DNA of 64,000 nucleotides from Drosophila pseudoobscura. Lineage: Eukaryota > Arthropoda > Insecta > Diptera > Drosophilidae. The stretch is taken from contig NC_046683.1 of NCBI RefSeq assembly GCF_009870125.1, forward strand, positions 47,941,869-48,005,868, written 5' to 3'. How positions within the stretch are numbered: the first letter of the stretch is position 1; each line of letters opens with the position of its first letter. A model generated the notes under the pieces. It made no database searches. It was not told the origin of the DNA and worked only from the letters and a program-made list of their open reading frames with translations. A program made the position numbers and the translations under genes. Below, one piece after another: positions 25,052-36,709 of this stretch.

Positions 25052-25324
25052 CTGAATTTTTGTCAAGTTTTCGTGTGCCATTTTGGGCTGAAACAATTTC
25101 TGTTCGCCATCATTCAAGATTACTTTGGGAACTTTTTCGATATCCGTGCGCCGACGGTGGCTGCAACTTTTTGGTTACTTGCAGCCATTTTGTTGGCCCG
25201 CCTACGCCACGGAATCAATCCCGAAGATGACTCATCCGGAATCCGAATGTTATCGGAGGATTTATCCAGGGACAATGTAGTCGAAGAGCCCCCTGGAGAA
25301 GCGGCAGAAGGGCAAGCCAATTAA
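25052..25324 (+). CDS. Weak candidate terminal exon, short hydrophobic segment plus acidic tail
   Basis: I do not recognise this. An open frame of 90 codons runs to a TAA at 25,322. It lacks an ATG, so it could only be an internal or terminal exon. A fair 3' splice site (T-rich tract, then GGACTTAG) directly precedes 25,052. The frame reads through a hydrophobic stretch (APTVAATFWLLAAILLARLR) that could span a membrane, then an acidic tail with SEDLSRDNVVEEPPGEAAEG. The same DNA is also open on the reverse strand for 66 codons, which lowers the weight of the evidence. It sits right after a long AT block. A chance open frame remains the likelier reading. Confidence 0.15.
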   Translation: MNFCQVFVCHFGLKQFLFAIIQDYFGNFFDIRAPTVAATFWLLAAILLARLRHGINPEDDSSGIRMLSEDLSRDNVVEEPPGEAAEGQAN

Positions 25325-25530
25325 ATTGTTTTCGCCATAAAAATGTGCAGCTAGGGAAAAAATCCAGCCAAGGAGGGGAATATCTTTGGGTAAAACTAAA
25401 GCCAGGGGGGCGGGGGGCAGGGCGGGGGGCAGTGGGCGAGCGATAAAAAGCCTGGAACGCAAGTGAATGAAATTTTATCACACACAGCCAGGAGATAACA
25501 CCCCCCGCCATCCTGCCACCCCGCCACCCC

Positions 25531-25755
25531 GTGAGCCGCCTGCCGCATGACATTGCACGTTTTGAGCATTCGTCTCGATTGCAGTTTAGTGCAATCAAAG
25601 AGGATTCATCAGTGCGCGGACTGATGGCAGTGTCCAGCGAAGCGTTTATAATACCAGACAACGATGAGGACCAGCAGCAGGACGAGGACCAGCAGCAGCA
25701 GCAGGACCAGCAGGACCACCACCAGGAGCAGCAAACAGCAGCGAACGAGTCTTAA
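25531..25755 (+). CDS. Weak candidate exon or small ORF, Gln/Asp-rich tail
   Basis: I do not recognise this. An ATG-started frame of 74 codons ends at TAA 25,753. The C-terminal third is a CAG/GAC-repeat-encoded stretch of alternating Q, D and E, a common low-complexity feature of fly proteins but equally a simple repeat. A plausible acceptor (CGTCTCGATTGCAG) ends at about 25,583, which would make a splice-in exon beginning at FSAIKEDSSVRG. A GGTAAGTATT donor-like site lies 130 bases past the stop. No domain is visible. Confidence 0.15.
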   Translation: MSRLPHDIARFEHSSRLQFSAIKEDSSVRGLMAVSSEAFIIPDNDEDQQQDEDQQQQQDQQDHHQEQQTAANES

Positions 25756-27690
25756 ACCAAAGAAATTAGTGTAAAACTAAAATCCGATTTGGGAAAACAA
25801 TGTGATCAAACAGGGTGGTGGCCTTCGGTGGTGGCTCTGGTCCTGTGGGAAAGCCCACACACACACACACGCACACTTAGGGGTAAGTATTCTGCGGCAT
25901 CACAACCTGAGATCTACACTGCCGGAAAAAGGGGGAAACAACTCCATCCAAGCCCTCACTTCCGCGTTCATTTCCCTTCCTGCGTTTCTCTCAGTGCATT
26001 TTCCATTGCCTCTCATGGGTTCTTCGTGCCTTTTTTATCAATTGTTAAATATCTGTTGGCCGCAGCAGCATTTTTATGAGACAGATTTCTATTAAATTAG
26101 TGAATGAGCCCCGAGTCCCCGACGATATCCTCGCGGATTTGGGACTGCCGTTGAAATTAGTTTCTTACGCTTGAATTTTCCTTAACGCACACACACACTC
26201 CCCCTCCCCCTCCCCCTTCCCCTCCCCCGTCTCTGGGGGATTTCAGCGTAATTCGATTAGAAAGGGATTATGGTCCAAGGGAACTTCAAAACTTATGATC
26301 ACGGTCCACTGGCACTCCCATGGCCGGCACGCGTTTTGATGAATGATGTATCGAATTTTTGAGCTGCAAATGGAAGCGGAAGCGAGTCCTGCACCAGAGG
26401 AAGTGCTGAAACAACAGCGTAAAGCTTTTAAATGGCCATATGGGGCATACCACCCCCCTACCACCCCCACCCCCCATGTAGATTAGACATGCCCCTGGGG
26501 GGGTGGTGGGATGGGCACCCCACGTCTGACCTCTTAAGTGGATGTCCGCCTGGGATTTTACTTATTTCTAATCTCCCCCCCACCCCTCACCCTGCACCAA
26601 AAAGAAAGGAGAGGCCCAAAAACCTGGGACACCTTTCACCAGCAACAGAATCGCGAGGCCACGACCAGGCCTTCGAGGAGAGAGGGGCAGAGGGGCAGAG
26701 GGAGTGGCTAGGGGTGGTCGGGGGGGTGGGGGGAGTCTCTATGTCTATAAAAAAAGAAAACCCAAGTGTGCAAAATTGATTTAACCACGAATCGCTAAAC
26801 GATGCGAAATGGTCCGCTCGGGGCATGCCGCGGCCCCGCATGGATGATGCCTCCCCGCGCGCGTGTATAATTAAGCTGTCGGATTATTTTGACATGGCAA
26901 CACCATTCGAAATTGTGCTATATATTTTGCGGGAAAAGGAGTAACAATGAGGGGGGGAGGGGGGGCAGTAAATTATATTGTCGCATTGCACAATAAAAAA
27001 CGGGTAGAAAGGAAATAAATAGCGAAACTCTAGCTCAAGGGGGGGTGGAGGAACTCGAACCGTATTTGACACCCCAAAGCATTAATAACTGTAATTTTCT
27101 ACCTTCCAGTGTCCCTGCCACGCCCCTTTCTCTCTGTGTGTGTGCGCGAAAGGGTTGCAATTTATAGCCGATTAAAATGCTCGCCCCTGGACTCGGATTC
27201 GGGGTTCATTTCCCGCTTCCTGTTTGGCACATTGTGCAAAAATGTCTCGCGACCCCCCACGGCTCCCCTCCCCCCTGCCCCCGCCCCCCCTGCTGCGTCT
27301 CAGCTCGGGATCTTAATAGTGCGGCTTCCAGATTCGCTCTGGGGTGCCGCCGGACAAAGACTGGCAACATTTCCGCCGGCGGAGAGTGGAGGGTGAGTGG
27401 AAGTCAAATATTAATAAACACTGACAAGAGCAGCTCAAACTGAGCGAACGAGCGCTGGCAAAGCCATCAAATAAATAGAGAAGGAATAGGGGTCTTCCTT
27501 CCATGGAACGCTTTTGGAATTGCACTCTTTAGACCGCTGGATATCGGGGAATAGAACCCAGAGGAAATAGTTCAAACACGGGCAGGCGGTGGGCACATTT
27601 GAAGGCAGAAATTGGCAAATCCTTTTGCCACTTGAGATTGAGAATAATCGATTCCAAGACTTAAAAGAAGAGATGCAAAATAAGAGCATA

Positions 27691-28140
27691 AAATAGCTAC
27701 ATATTTTCTGATTAAGATTTATCCTTGGATAAACATTGGTTGGTAATTTTCTTAAATAAAAAAAAAGCGTCTAATTTAAAAATTGTAAATAAAAATTTAA
27801 ATTGTGTTTTGACTATTATTTTTCCATTTTATAATATAAACGCAAAAATTTAAAACGAAATAATACAAAAATATAAAGAAACAAATAACTCATAGAAAAA
27901 TAAATATAAATAAATAAATATATAATAAGAAAATAAAAAAAAGCAAATAAATAAATAATAATTGATTAGATATTAAATACAAAAATTAATAAGTAATATT
28001 TAAAGAAATATAAATAAATAATAAATATATACAAAAAAATAGATAATAAATGTAAACAAATAAATAATAACAAATAAACAATAAATAATAAGTACACAAA
28101 AATAGTACACAAATAAATAATAATAATAAATAAATAAAAT
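27691..28140. repeat. AT-rich low-complexity block, AAATAAATAAAT-type
   Basis: A-rich sequence with TAAATAAATAA runs. No gene is seen. The frames open on the reverse strand are tyrosine/isoleucine/phenylalanine-rich because of base composition. Confidence 0.7.
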
Positions 28141-28720
28141 ATATTCGAGATCAAATAATTATAATTCTCAACCAGTTCTAGCTACTAGAGGCTTTATTAA
28201 GATATTCATAAATTAAATAATAAATAAATAATAAAAAATATAAAAGATTATAATAATATAATAAAAATATACCAATATATTAATAATAATAATAATAACT
28301 ATTATAATTCTCAACCAGTTCTAACTATTATAGGCTTATAAGAAATAATAAATAAATAAAAAATAAATAATAAACATATACATAAACATATAAATAATAA
28401 AAAATATAACAGATTTGAGCTCTCATAATTATAATTCTCAACCAGTTCTAGCTACCATAGGCTTTATTAAGATATTCATTAATTAAATAATAAATAAATA
28501 ATAAAAAATATAAAAGATTATAATAATACAATATATATATAAACATATTAATAATAATAATTATTATAATTCTCAACCAGTTCTAGTTATAAAAGGCTTT
28601 ATTATGATATTCAGTAATTCAATAATAAATAAATACATAATATATAAATAATTATTAACTAATAACCAAATAATTCTCAACCAGTTCTGGCGATATTCAG
28701 CTTGAGATAAAACAAGCAAA
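28141..28720. repeat. Five-copy tandem repeat with AATTCTCAACCAGTTCT core
   Basis: The 17-base core AATTCTCAACCAGTTCT starts at 28,163, 28,306, 28,433, 28,568 and 28,672, spaced 143, 127, 135 and 104 bases. Four copies continue into an AGGCTT motif, extended to AGGCTTTATTA and GATATTCA in three of them. The first and third copies share more than 100 bases, so the array also has a two-unit higher order near 270 bases. The core is much better conserved than the A/T spacer. Confidence 0.9.
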
Positions 28721-29488
28721 TACCTTTTCATGTTTTTATTTTCAATTTTGTAAGAAATTTGATTTCTTTTCTAGCACTCTCTGAAAGTTGCAAACTTAAA
28801 TATGCAGTTAAATCTTGTTGTTTTCCCACATCCAGGGGAATGGGGAGTGGGGAGAGAGGGGGCGGTTCAACAAACTCCCAAACAATAAGCTTACAGAAAA
28901 GAGCAAATTTTTCTGTTTCGGAGTTGCAAACAACATCATGCAATTTGTATTCCCCTCTGTGCCCCCTTCGGCACCCCCTTTGGAACGCCTATTTACATGG
29001 CCAGGCCCCCTAGCTCCCCCTAGCCTCCTCCTGCCACACACACACAAACACATTCGGACCGAACCCGAAAGAACAATTTTTCTTGCCAAAACTGCGGCAG
29101 CGTTTTAATTTTCTATTGAAAATTGTTAAAAGAAGGATCTAAGGACCAAATAGAAGAGCAAGACCGATGTGTTTGGCTGTTGAGGGGTGGGAGGGGATGG
29201 GCGGGGGTCTGAACCGTAAAAGGCAAAAGGGAAGAGACCAATGAACAAAAGAAATTAAATGCCTTAAGGGCATTTTTAACGATACAGAAGGAGGCAGTCG
29301 AGAGCGAGAGGGAGAGGGGGATGGAGAGGGGGAGCGAGAGGGAGAGAGCGAGAAAAACATTTAAGAAAAACATCATCTCCGAGTATTTGCCTGAAACCAC
29401 AAATTACTTACAGCACGGCGGGTCGTCTAGTGGGCGTGTCTCCCCCCGCCCCCCGTGCACGGCCGGACTGGACCGAGCCGGAAAGGAA

Positions 29489-29511
29489 ATATATATATAT
29501 ATATATATATA
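29489..29511. repeat. (AT)n microsatellite
   Basis: About eleven AT units, just upstream of a polypurine tract. Confidence 0.95.
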
Positions 29512-29574
29512 GTCCACCATATGATCCGACTCCTGGGGAATATAAAGTGTATGCAAAAGAGGAGCAAACAGCAC

Positions 29575-29633
29575 ACAAAAAAATAGAAGAAGAAAAAAGA
29601 AAAGAAAGAAGAAAAGAAAGAAAAAGAGGAGCC
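29575..29633. repeat. Polypurine (A/G) tract
   Basis: Nearly sixty bases almost entirely of A and G (AGAAGAAAAAAGAAAAGAAA style), which could adopt a triplex. Confidence 0.8.
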
Positions 29634-31390
29634 ACATTTTTTTACCGTGTCCAGCTGGCGGGGCTGCTGAAATACTTGCTATAAACATGAGAAAGGAGTG
29701 GAGGAGTCGAGGAGTGGAGGAGTGGAGGAGTGGGGCTCCCATTGCTCCTTTGGCTGCCTCGCTTATTGCATTGACAGGACAAGCCTGGGCCCAGGATGGA
29801 GCTGAAGCTGGATGCAACAGCAGCAGGGGCACGGGGCAGGGGCACCCCCCGGAGTAGCAACAAAGGCTGCCCTCAGCCTTAAATGAAAGATGTTTTTTCT
29901 ACAGAAAAAGCGGGCGAAAGGAAACAAGACTTCCAGTTCCCCAGTTCCCCGAGTTCGCCTTTTGATGTTTATCCTAGCACAAGGAGACGAAAGGCAGGCA
30001 AGGCTTTTCACCGCCACTGAAGTTGAAGTACTTCCCATTGGCGATGGGGGTAGGGGGGCGGGGGGCATGATCTCACATTCGGAATGTGCAAATATATATT
30101 TGAAAGCCATCCCACAGGCCGCCTTTCAAACGTCTTTAAAGTTCTGGCCACTTCCTGCCGTTCTAGAACTCATTTAAATGAATCTCAATCAGCGTCCGCA
30201 ATTATCAAAGACCTGCTCTGGTCTCCATCCTCGGGCAACAATTTCCTCGGCCTGGACCTCTCTCTGGCCCAAAAAGGTGTCAAAAACCAGATTTTCAAGA
30301 GCCCACAAACATTTGCCAATTTCCTGCACAAATTTCTGTACAATTTGCCTCTAGTTTTTTTTTATTTCTAATTAGGAAAAGCGTATAATATTTCCCAGAG
30401 CCAGAGGCAGAGCATCTGAGACTCAATGCCGAAACAATGAAGCCACAGACCGAGAGACCGAGAGCCCCAGAGTCCCAGAGCCCTGACCAGGTCAATTTTT
30501 TTCGAAATGAGCAAATGTCATAATCAGTCCCAGGCCCCCAGCCGAGGCCAGGCAGTGGGCAAAACCTTTGGGCTCCATTTCAATTCAAGTCTTCTGTGCT
30601 CTGGTCCCAGCAGGAGCGGCAGGAAATGCAGCTCCCCGGTCCAGGCCGGAGCCAGAGACACAAACTTTGTGCCTCTCACACACTTCAAAGTGTCATTAAA
30701 GTGTTAATTGCTTCCATTCGAGGCGGGGTCTGCTCCCCTAACACATACTCCCCCCTCCCCCACCCTCCCCCCCACACACAAGAGCAAGAGCAATTCCGTT
30801 GAAGAGTGCAACAAAAATGGGGAGACGCCGCCACCGCCGCCGCCTGCCCCAAAGAGAGAGCTCTGGCGGAAGAGAGTAAAAGTGGCGCAGGCGGAAGTTT
30901 GCAATTAAACTGTTAATTGTGTTAATTTCTGTGCGAATTTCGCGTGCAGCTCAAGACAAAGATATATATGCCTGTGAAGGATGCACGCAGAGACGTCTAT
31001 GTGCAGCCAGAAGTTCCAGTGGGTTCGAAACACAGAAGGGGCCTTGGAGCTTGGCGAAACAGTGCCCCTTCGGGGGGACTATCCGTACAACATTCCACAC
31101 ACAAATGTACGAAATTTGCTTAGTTTTGTGTTTATTTAATCCCAAAAGGCAGATGTTGAGGCGTAACGCCATGGCCTCAAAAAGATTTCGATAGATTATG
31201 GGCTTTATGGGCCTTTGTTTCGATTTGTAATTCAATGGAGACTGGCTCCACTGTGGCACTGTGCAATGGCCAGGCTCTGAGCCGAACAGTAGGTTTACTT
31301 AAAGTCAATAAATATATCTCTACTCGATATACATAGGTCTCATTTTCTGATAGGAAGTCTCTCCTTGTGGAAGATCTTGCCAAGAATTAT

Positions 31391-32040
31391 TTTTCTATTA
31401 AAAGATTATATAGAGAAAACAATATATACTAAATAATAAAAATTAAAACATAATAAAAATAAAAATATAAAAAAAAATAGTAAAAATAATATATACATAT
31501 ATAAAAGAAAAATAAGACAAATAAAATATATGAAAAAAAATAATACAAATTAAACAATAATAAAAATGGTAAAATAAAAACACAATAAATAAAAATAAAT
31601 AAGAACATAATAAAAATAAAGACATAATAAAAACTTAAAAAAAAATAATATAATAAAATTAAAATCATAATACAAGTAAAAACATAATAAAATTTAAAAC
31701 ATAATAAAAATAAATTAGTATAAAAAAATAAGTAAATAAAATAAAAAAAACAATAAGTAAATAAAATAATAAAAATCAATAAGTAAATAAAATTAAAAAA
31801 AAAACAATCAGTAAATAAAATAAAAAAATTGTTAAATGTATATAAAAAAAAATATATAAAAGTATAATACAAATAAAAATATAATCAAAATAAAAATATA
31901 ATACAAAAAAAATATAAAAAAAATAGAGAAAAGTATATTAAAATAGTCAAATTTTTGCATACACGAAATAAACTTGTATGTACATTTCTTCGATAATAAA
32001 TAAATTTGTTTAAATAAATTTGGAAAATAATACAGAGACA
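31391..32040. repeat. A-rich strand-asymmetric block, AAAACATAATAAAAATAA-type
   Basis: The plus strand is almost free of G over about 500 bases and repeats AAAACATAATAAAAATAA and AATAAGTAAATAAAATAA with variations. The long reverse frame here (31,429-31,872) is a composition artefact of F, Y, I and L codons. Confidence 0.8.
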
Positions 32041-33790
32041 GAGAATTATATGGAAATGCCCTTGGGGACTTTTAATGTGTGCTTTTTTTCGTTCGCTCGT
32101 GGTTCAAAAAGGTCCTACAAAAGAACTCCCAAGAGCTGCAGGTCGTTCCTTGAGATTATAAGCCCACAAATCAGGCACAGCCAATGGCCCAAGACAGCAC
32201 CCACCCACCCGCAATGGCCGCTGGGCGAAAGAGCACAAAACAAGCAATTAAAAAAATATACGACCGGAGCGCAAAGCCAGAGTCTAGACCTGGCCCATAA
32301 AGAACTGGATCAGATCGGATCAGATCAGAGTCCTGCCTCTATAGGAAACTATTTATGCCTATATGGCAGCCATTAAGCTGCAACCATATCTCGAGAGTCT
32401 TTATGATTTTTATGGCAGCGCAGCAGCAAAGCAGCAAAGCAGCGAAGCAGTTAAAATTGCATTAAAAATCCCGAATACCGAATAACGAATCCCGAATGAA
32501 AATGACTAATTGGACAGATGAAAAAATCAAAGAGCTCCCCAAACAACAGAGCGTCTGCAAAGATATACATACGAGTGTATTTGTGTATCTGTATCTGCCC
32601 TGGAATGTCGCAGTCGAGTGCCTCTGCATCTGGGGGCTCCGTGGGCTCCGTGGGCTCTTCTTCGTTGGCTCTCCAACAAAGCTTTCAGCCGACAACCTTT
32701 CTGAACTGATTAAGCCGCATTGGGCCGCTCGTTGTTGCTGCTTACATATAAATATTTCCCTTGTTGCGAACCCAGGTTGACAGACTGTTGACAGCCGGCT
32801 GGATACCCTTCGGAGGCATGCCCCGCTCGTGCAGGGTATTCGAGGCCGAGGGGCAAGTTCTGGCAACATTTTCCATACAAGCGAGACCCCTTTTTGAGGT
32901 TAGTGTTTGTCTGAGTACTTTACGACACATCGTCACGCTTTTGTGACATTTTGTCCTTTTTTTTCTGCACCACTCCATTCCGCTTTGCACTCAAGACTTT
33001 TGCTTTTTTCGGGCACTTTTAGCGGATACGGATACCCATACAATGGACTTAAAAATTCTCTTTCAACACTCTCCATAGCCATAGCCCCGCCCCGCCCGGC
33101 CCCCCTCTCAGGGCTAAGCAGCAAAAGGGGGAAGAGAGGTCCGAAAGCGAAACAACAACGACATCGATGCTTCAGTTCAGAATCGTCAGTCGTATGAGCA
33201 ATCCTTTTATGGTCTTAATGCGATTGATGGTCCATCGTCTCGTCTCGTCTCGTCTGGGCTTCAGAGCTTCAGAGTCTCGGCGGTGTTTGACAGCCGCCGA
33301 TGGACACAACGGACAAGGGACAAGGGACAAGGGAACGAACACAGATTGATGGATCCCCACATTAAGCGGATGATGTAGGAGACAATGATAATTTTTTGTT
33401 ATTGTATTCCGGGGAAATGTGCCATCGCTGTGCCAGAAAGCCGTAGTGCCGGACAGCAAGTGGAGTATACTTTAATAAAATCGAAAATCGCATAATTTCA
33501 GAGTTCCTGGAACTTGGCCAACCTCTCTCTCTCTCCCCATTAAAGTTGGTCAAAAGTGCATCGTATCTTTGGGCCGATTTTCAAATGCGAGTTTCGTTTT
33601 ATCTTCAAAGGAGGCTCTGGGTTCCGTTCAAGCGATTTGTCATCGCCGCGATGGGCGTTTAAGGAGTTTTTTAAAGGTATTCTTGGATCGAAACAAGGGA
33701 GTTGCAAAAGAGCTTCAAAAAATCAATATCCAAGCCACACTTTTTCATTCAAGAACGACCTCAGAATGGAATAAGCTTTTCTTATACATT
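32041..33790. other. GC-richer stretch, no gene seen
   Basis: Unique sequence. It holds short repeats (GATCAGATCGGATCAGATCAG near 32,309; GCAGCAAAGCAGC near 32,416-32,450; GTCTCGTCTCGTCTCGTCT near 33,237; GGGACAAGGGACAAGGGA near 33,315). No supported exon. Confidence 0.6.
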
Positions 33791-34395
33791 TCTTGGAAAT
33801 AAATTTTTTTAAGAATAGTGTAACAAATATTTTTTTAATAATTAAATTAAAATTTGTATAAATTTTTTAGAATACAAATTATTTTCAATTTGCAGTTAAA
33901 AGGTTTTCCTTTAGTTTTTATTTAAAATTTGTATAAAAAAGTTGCACTAAAATTTTATATAATTTTCCATTTTAAAATTTTTAAAAATATTTTAGTTGAA
34001 AAAACATTGAAACATTGAAATTTTGAAATTTTTGAAATCTTTGAAATTTTTAATACAAATTATGTATACACATTTTTGAAAATATCAATTATCTTCAATT
34101 TAAAATTTGTCTAAAAAAAAGTTGAACAAAATTTGAATATAAATTGCTATTTTAAAACTTTAAACATAGTTTTAACACAAAAAAAATAGCTTTAAAATAA
34201 AAATGTTTTTTTAAATAAAAAATTAAATGTATAAATTTTTGAAAATAAAAATTATTGTCAATTTCTTTGAAAAAGATTTGAAATTTGTACAATAAAAACT
34301 GAACAACATTTCTAAATAATTTTCCATTATACAAATTTAAAAAAAAATTTAATTTATTAAAAATTAAAAAAAAAAACCAACCAAATAATTCTGAT
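33791..34395. repeat. AT-rich block with degenerate tandem units
   Basis: AAATTTGTATAAAAAAGTTGCAC, AAATTTGTCTAAAAAAAAGTTGAAC and AAATTTGTACAATAAAAACTGAAC are three versions of one segment, near 33,928, 34,101 and 34,279. Each is followed by ATAATTTTCCATT or a similar string. The period is roughly 175 bases. Confidence 0.65.
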
Positions 34396-35690
34396 TTAAG
34401 CAAGCTCCTGGATCGACCCTCGGCCCAAAAAATAAAAGCCAAAGCCTAATGGGATTTGAGCGGGCAACAGGTTTTCATCATCTTTAAGATATTCGGCTTC
34501 GGCTTCGACTCGTGGGTCCAAAGGGAGCCCAATAATTTGGCCCTATTATATGTAGAGCGAAAGCGAAATGCAGAGTGTGGCAAAGAGGAGCGGATGATAG
34601 TGGGGGGGGGAGAGAGAGATGTATGTGCATATGACTGCCACAAAAGGATAATGGGGATCATTATGGTGGCAGGCAGGAGGCAGCAGGGATGCGTATGCCC
34701 AATGAATTGAGATCCTCAATTACGTTTCGATTAGCCTTTAATGATTATAATTTAGGCGAAATTCCACCGCCTCTTAGTCACCGTGGAAGTGCTATGGTTT
34801 CGACGTGGGAATCTCGGACGACGGACAATTGCTTGCACATTAATTGCTGGCGGCTCCGACTGCAAGTCGCATATCAAAAGCGTAGCCAAAAGGCTTGAGA
34901 AAAGAATGCCAGGCATTTGTCTTCTTCACGCCAGAATGGAGAGCAGATTTAGCGAAGCCAAAGCGGAATGCCGAGACCAGCTCTGGCCAGGGGCAGCAGG
35001 GGCCAGCAGGGGGGGGCAGCACTCCACTCGAGCTCCATTATGGGGCACCTAGCACTGGCGCGATTTGCAATTAGCGTGTCAAAATCAGGGCGCTAAGCCA
35101 GCCCATTATCAAACAATTATGGTCTAGGAAAAAAAAGTCTATTCTAATGAGGAAAACATAAATCCATATTCGAAAGGCCACCAAGATCCCTCCTGAGCCC
35201 AGAGGCTGGCTGTTTTGTGCCACTTCCGACAGCAGCCAAGACTGGCTTGGACGGGCCTGGACGGGGCCTGGACTTTGGCTAAATGCTCCGCTGGCGTTGG
35301 CTGCCATTTGTCAGGCAGCAGACCGCAAAATAGTTGCACTGTTGGGCGATAATAAGAGCGATGAGGAGAGTTAAGGAACCCCAGTCTCCAGTCCCAACCA
35401 CAGCCCCACAGTGTGAGAACTGCTGCTGCTTCTCTGCGCTGCTGCTTTTTTCTGTTTCTCTTCTTGTTTTTTTTTCGCTAGTTTTCGCGTGGAAAATAAA
35501 TACCAATCTACATAAAAGTGGAAACCAAATAGGAGAAACACAGCCAGCACAGAGTCCGTTTGCTGGCCATTTGAAAAGAGGGGAAAAACGAACAAACCTG
35601 CTGCTGGTGCTGGTGGTGCTGCTGTCTGCCTTGCCGCCTATTGAGAGCAACAACAGGAGGTGAACGGAAGAAGAACTGGACAAAAAACGA
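34396..35690. other. GC-richer stretch, no gene seen
   Basis: Unique sequence with a CTGGACGGGC-type repeat near 35,237-35,275 and a CTGCTGGTGCTG run near 35,598-35,625. No supported exon. Confidence 0.6.
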
Positions 35691-36168
35691 GGCTAGAGAG
35701 CCACAGCGCATTGGACATGGTAGTCATTGCATCGATAGTTGGCGATAGTTTGTATAGAGCTCGTTCTCCAGCGACTATCGCGAAAGTATGACTCTCCAGG
35801 TCGTGAGTGGCTCGACCATCTCTAGGCTGGATCTGGATCTGGACTGGGATGTTTTGCGGTTACAATTTGGAGCAGAAGCCGGGACGGGATGGGATGGGCC
35901 GGGCCCCCGTCTAGTTTTGATGAAATTGCTCGAAATAATAGGGTGAAAATGCAGCTTTCTGCTGCTTTCTGGGCTGCCTCGCTTTTTAACTCTTTCGCGC
36001 TTTGGCTGTGAAAGACCAAAAAGGCGTCGTCCGTCGCTTGCATTGCATTCAGCTAACAACCGACTCGACTCCGACTTCCCTTCCCTTGCCGCATCGCACC
36101 GACAAAAGTCCGAGAGTTCAGCACGCACAGTGGGATATACAGTGGTACAGTGGTGCCACCTACCGCCG
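35690..36168. promoter_or_regulatory. Promoter-like or 5'-leader-like patch with CGATAG motifs
   Basis: The patch has ATCGATAG at 35,731 (one base off the DREF-type TATCGATA element), GCGATAGT at 35,742-35,749 and its exact reverse complement ACTATCGC at 35,774-35,781. A CG-rich, microsatellite-poor stretch with CGACTCGACTCCGACT-like sequence follows at about 36,058-36,075, unlike its surroundings and similar to a fly 5' leader. Direction and start site cannot be fixed. This is inference from composition and motifs only. Confidence 0.25.
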
Positions 36169-36193
36169 CCCCCCCCCCCCCCCCCCCCCCCCC
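36169..36193. repeat. Poly-C tract, 25 bases
   Basis: An uninterrupted C run, directly after the promoter-like patch. Confidence 0.9.
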
Positions 36194-36424
36194 ACTCACT
36201 ATGGAGTTTCGTGTTTGGTTTTGTTTCTGGCAAAAAGTGGGTGAAAAAAGCGAGTGAAAGATTTGTGGTGCAGTGGGTTTGGGGTCGCCTCTCTGTCTCT
36301 CTCCCCCCTCCCTCTTTGTGTGGGAAAATTGGGTCTGGTGTTTGAAGTTTGACTTGACAAAGCTGAGATTTCAAAGCGGTTTCAATGGGATTTGTACACG
36401 TATCCGAAAGCGAGAAATACTCAC

Positions 36425-36492
36425 ATGCATGAGCCGCCAATTAGGTATCCGCAGATCTCGCCTCGAATGATTCTCCGTCCATTCGGAACATT
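36425..36492 (-). CDS. Candidate 68-nt internal exon
   Basis: On the minus strand a T/A-rich tract ending TTATTTCGTTTCAG precedes 36,492, and 36,425 is followed by GTGAGTATTT, a near-consensus 5' splice site. Between them two of three frames are open. One reads NVPNGRRIIRGEICGYLIGGSC, the other CSEWTENHSRRDLRIPNWRLMH. I recognise neither. The segment is free of simple repeats, unlike its neighbours. It could be an internal coding exon, a 5' UTR exon of a long-intron gene on the minus strand, or chance. No other exon could be linked to it. Confidence 0.25.
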
Positions 36493-36709
36493 CTGAAACG
36501 AAATAATATTATATTATGTATTTCTCTGTATAAACACCGCTCGCTGTGCGGGAATCAATCGGGCTATAATCGGTCGCCAAACCCAAGGCGGCTAAAGCAT
36601 AATCCGCAACAATCTATTTATCCATACGTACACTCAGAGAAATGGAGGCACAACCAGCCATATGGAAATTCAAAATTATGCTTCAAAATGGAATTTACAT
36701 TCATTGCAG

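Larger units (their letters stand above)
24971..27690. other. GC-richer stretch with two weak exon candidates
   Basis: Apart from the two candidate frames listed separately, this stretch contains a CA repeat (25,856-25,876), C/T-rich tracts near 26,200-26,230, C- and G-runs near 26,450-26,510 and 26,940-26,965, and otherwise unique sequence without recognisable genes. Confidence 0.55.
28721..31390. other. GC-richer stretch, no gene seen
   Basis: The stretch holds purine-rich GAGAGGGAGAG tracts near 29,300-29,355, an AT microsatellite, a polypurine tract, a GGAGT repeat near 29,695-29,732 and unique sequence. No exon supported. Confidence 0.6.

Noticed and set aside
28141..28720. Regularly spaced repeat as a CRISPR-like array
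   Set aside because: Spacers are low-complexity A/T of unequal length in an animal genome, so this is a minisatellite.
31429..31872. 147-codon minus-strand frame rich in F, Y, I and L
   Set aside because: It comes from an A-rich, G-free plus strand. Any such block gives membrane-like pseudo-proteins.
35775..36440. 221-codon minus-strand open frame
   Set aside because: It runs through a poly-C tract (poly-glycine) and promoter-like sequence and has no domain or splice logic.
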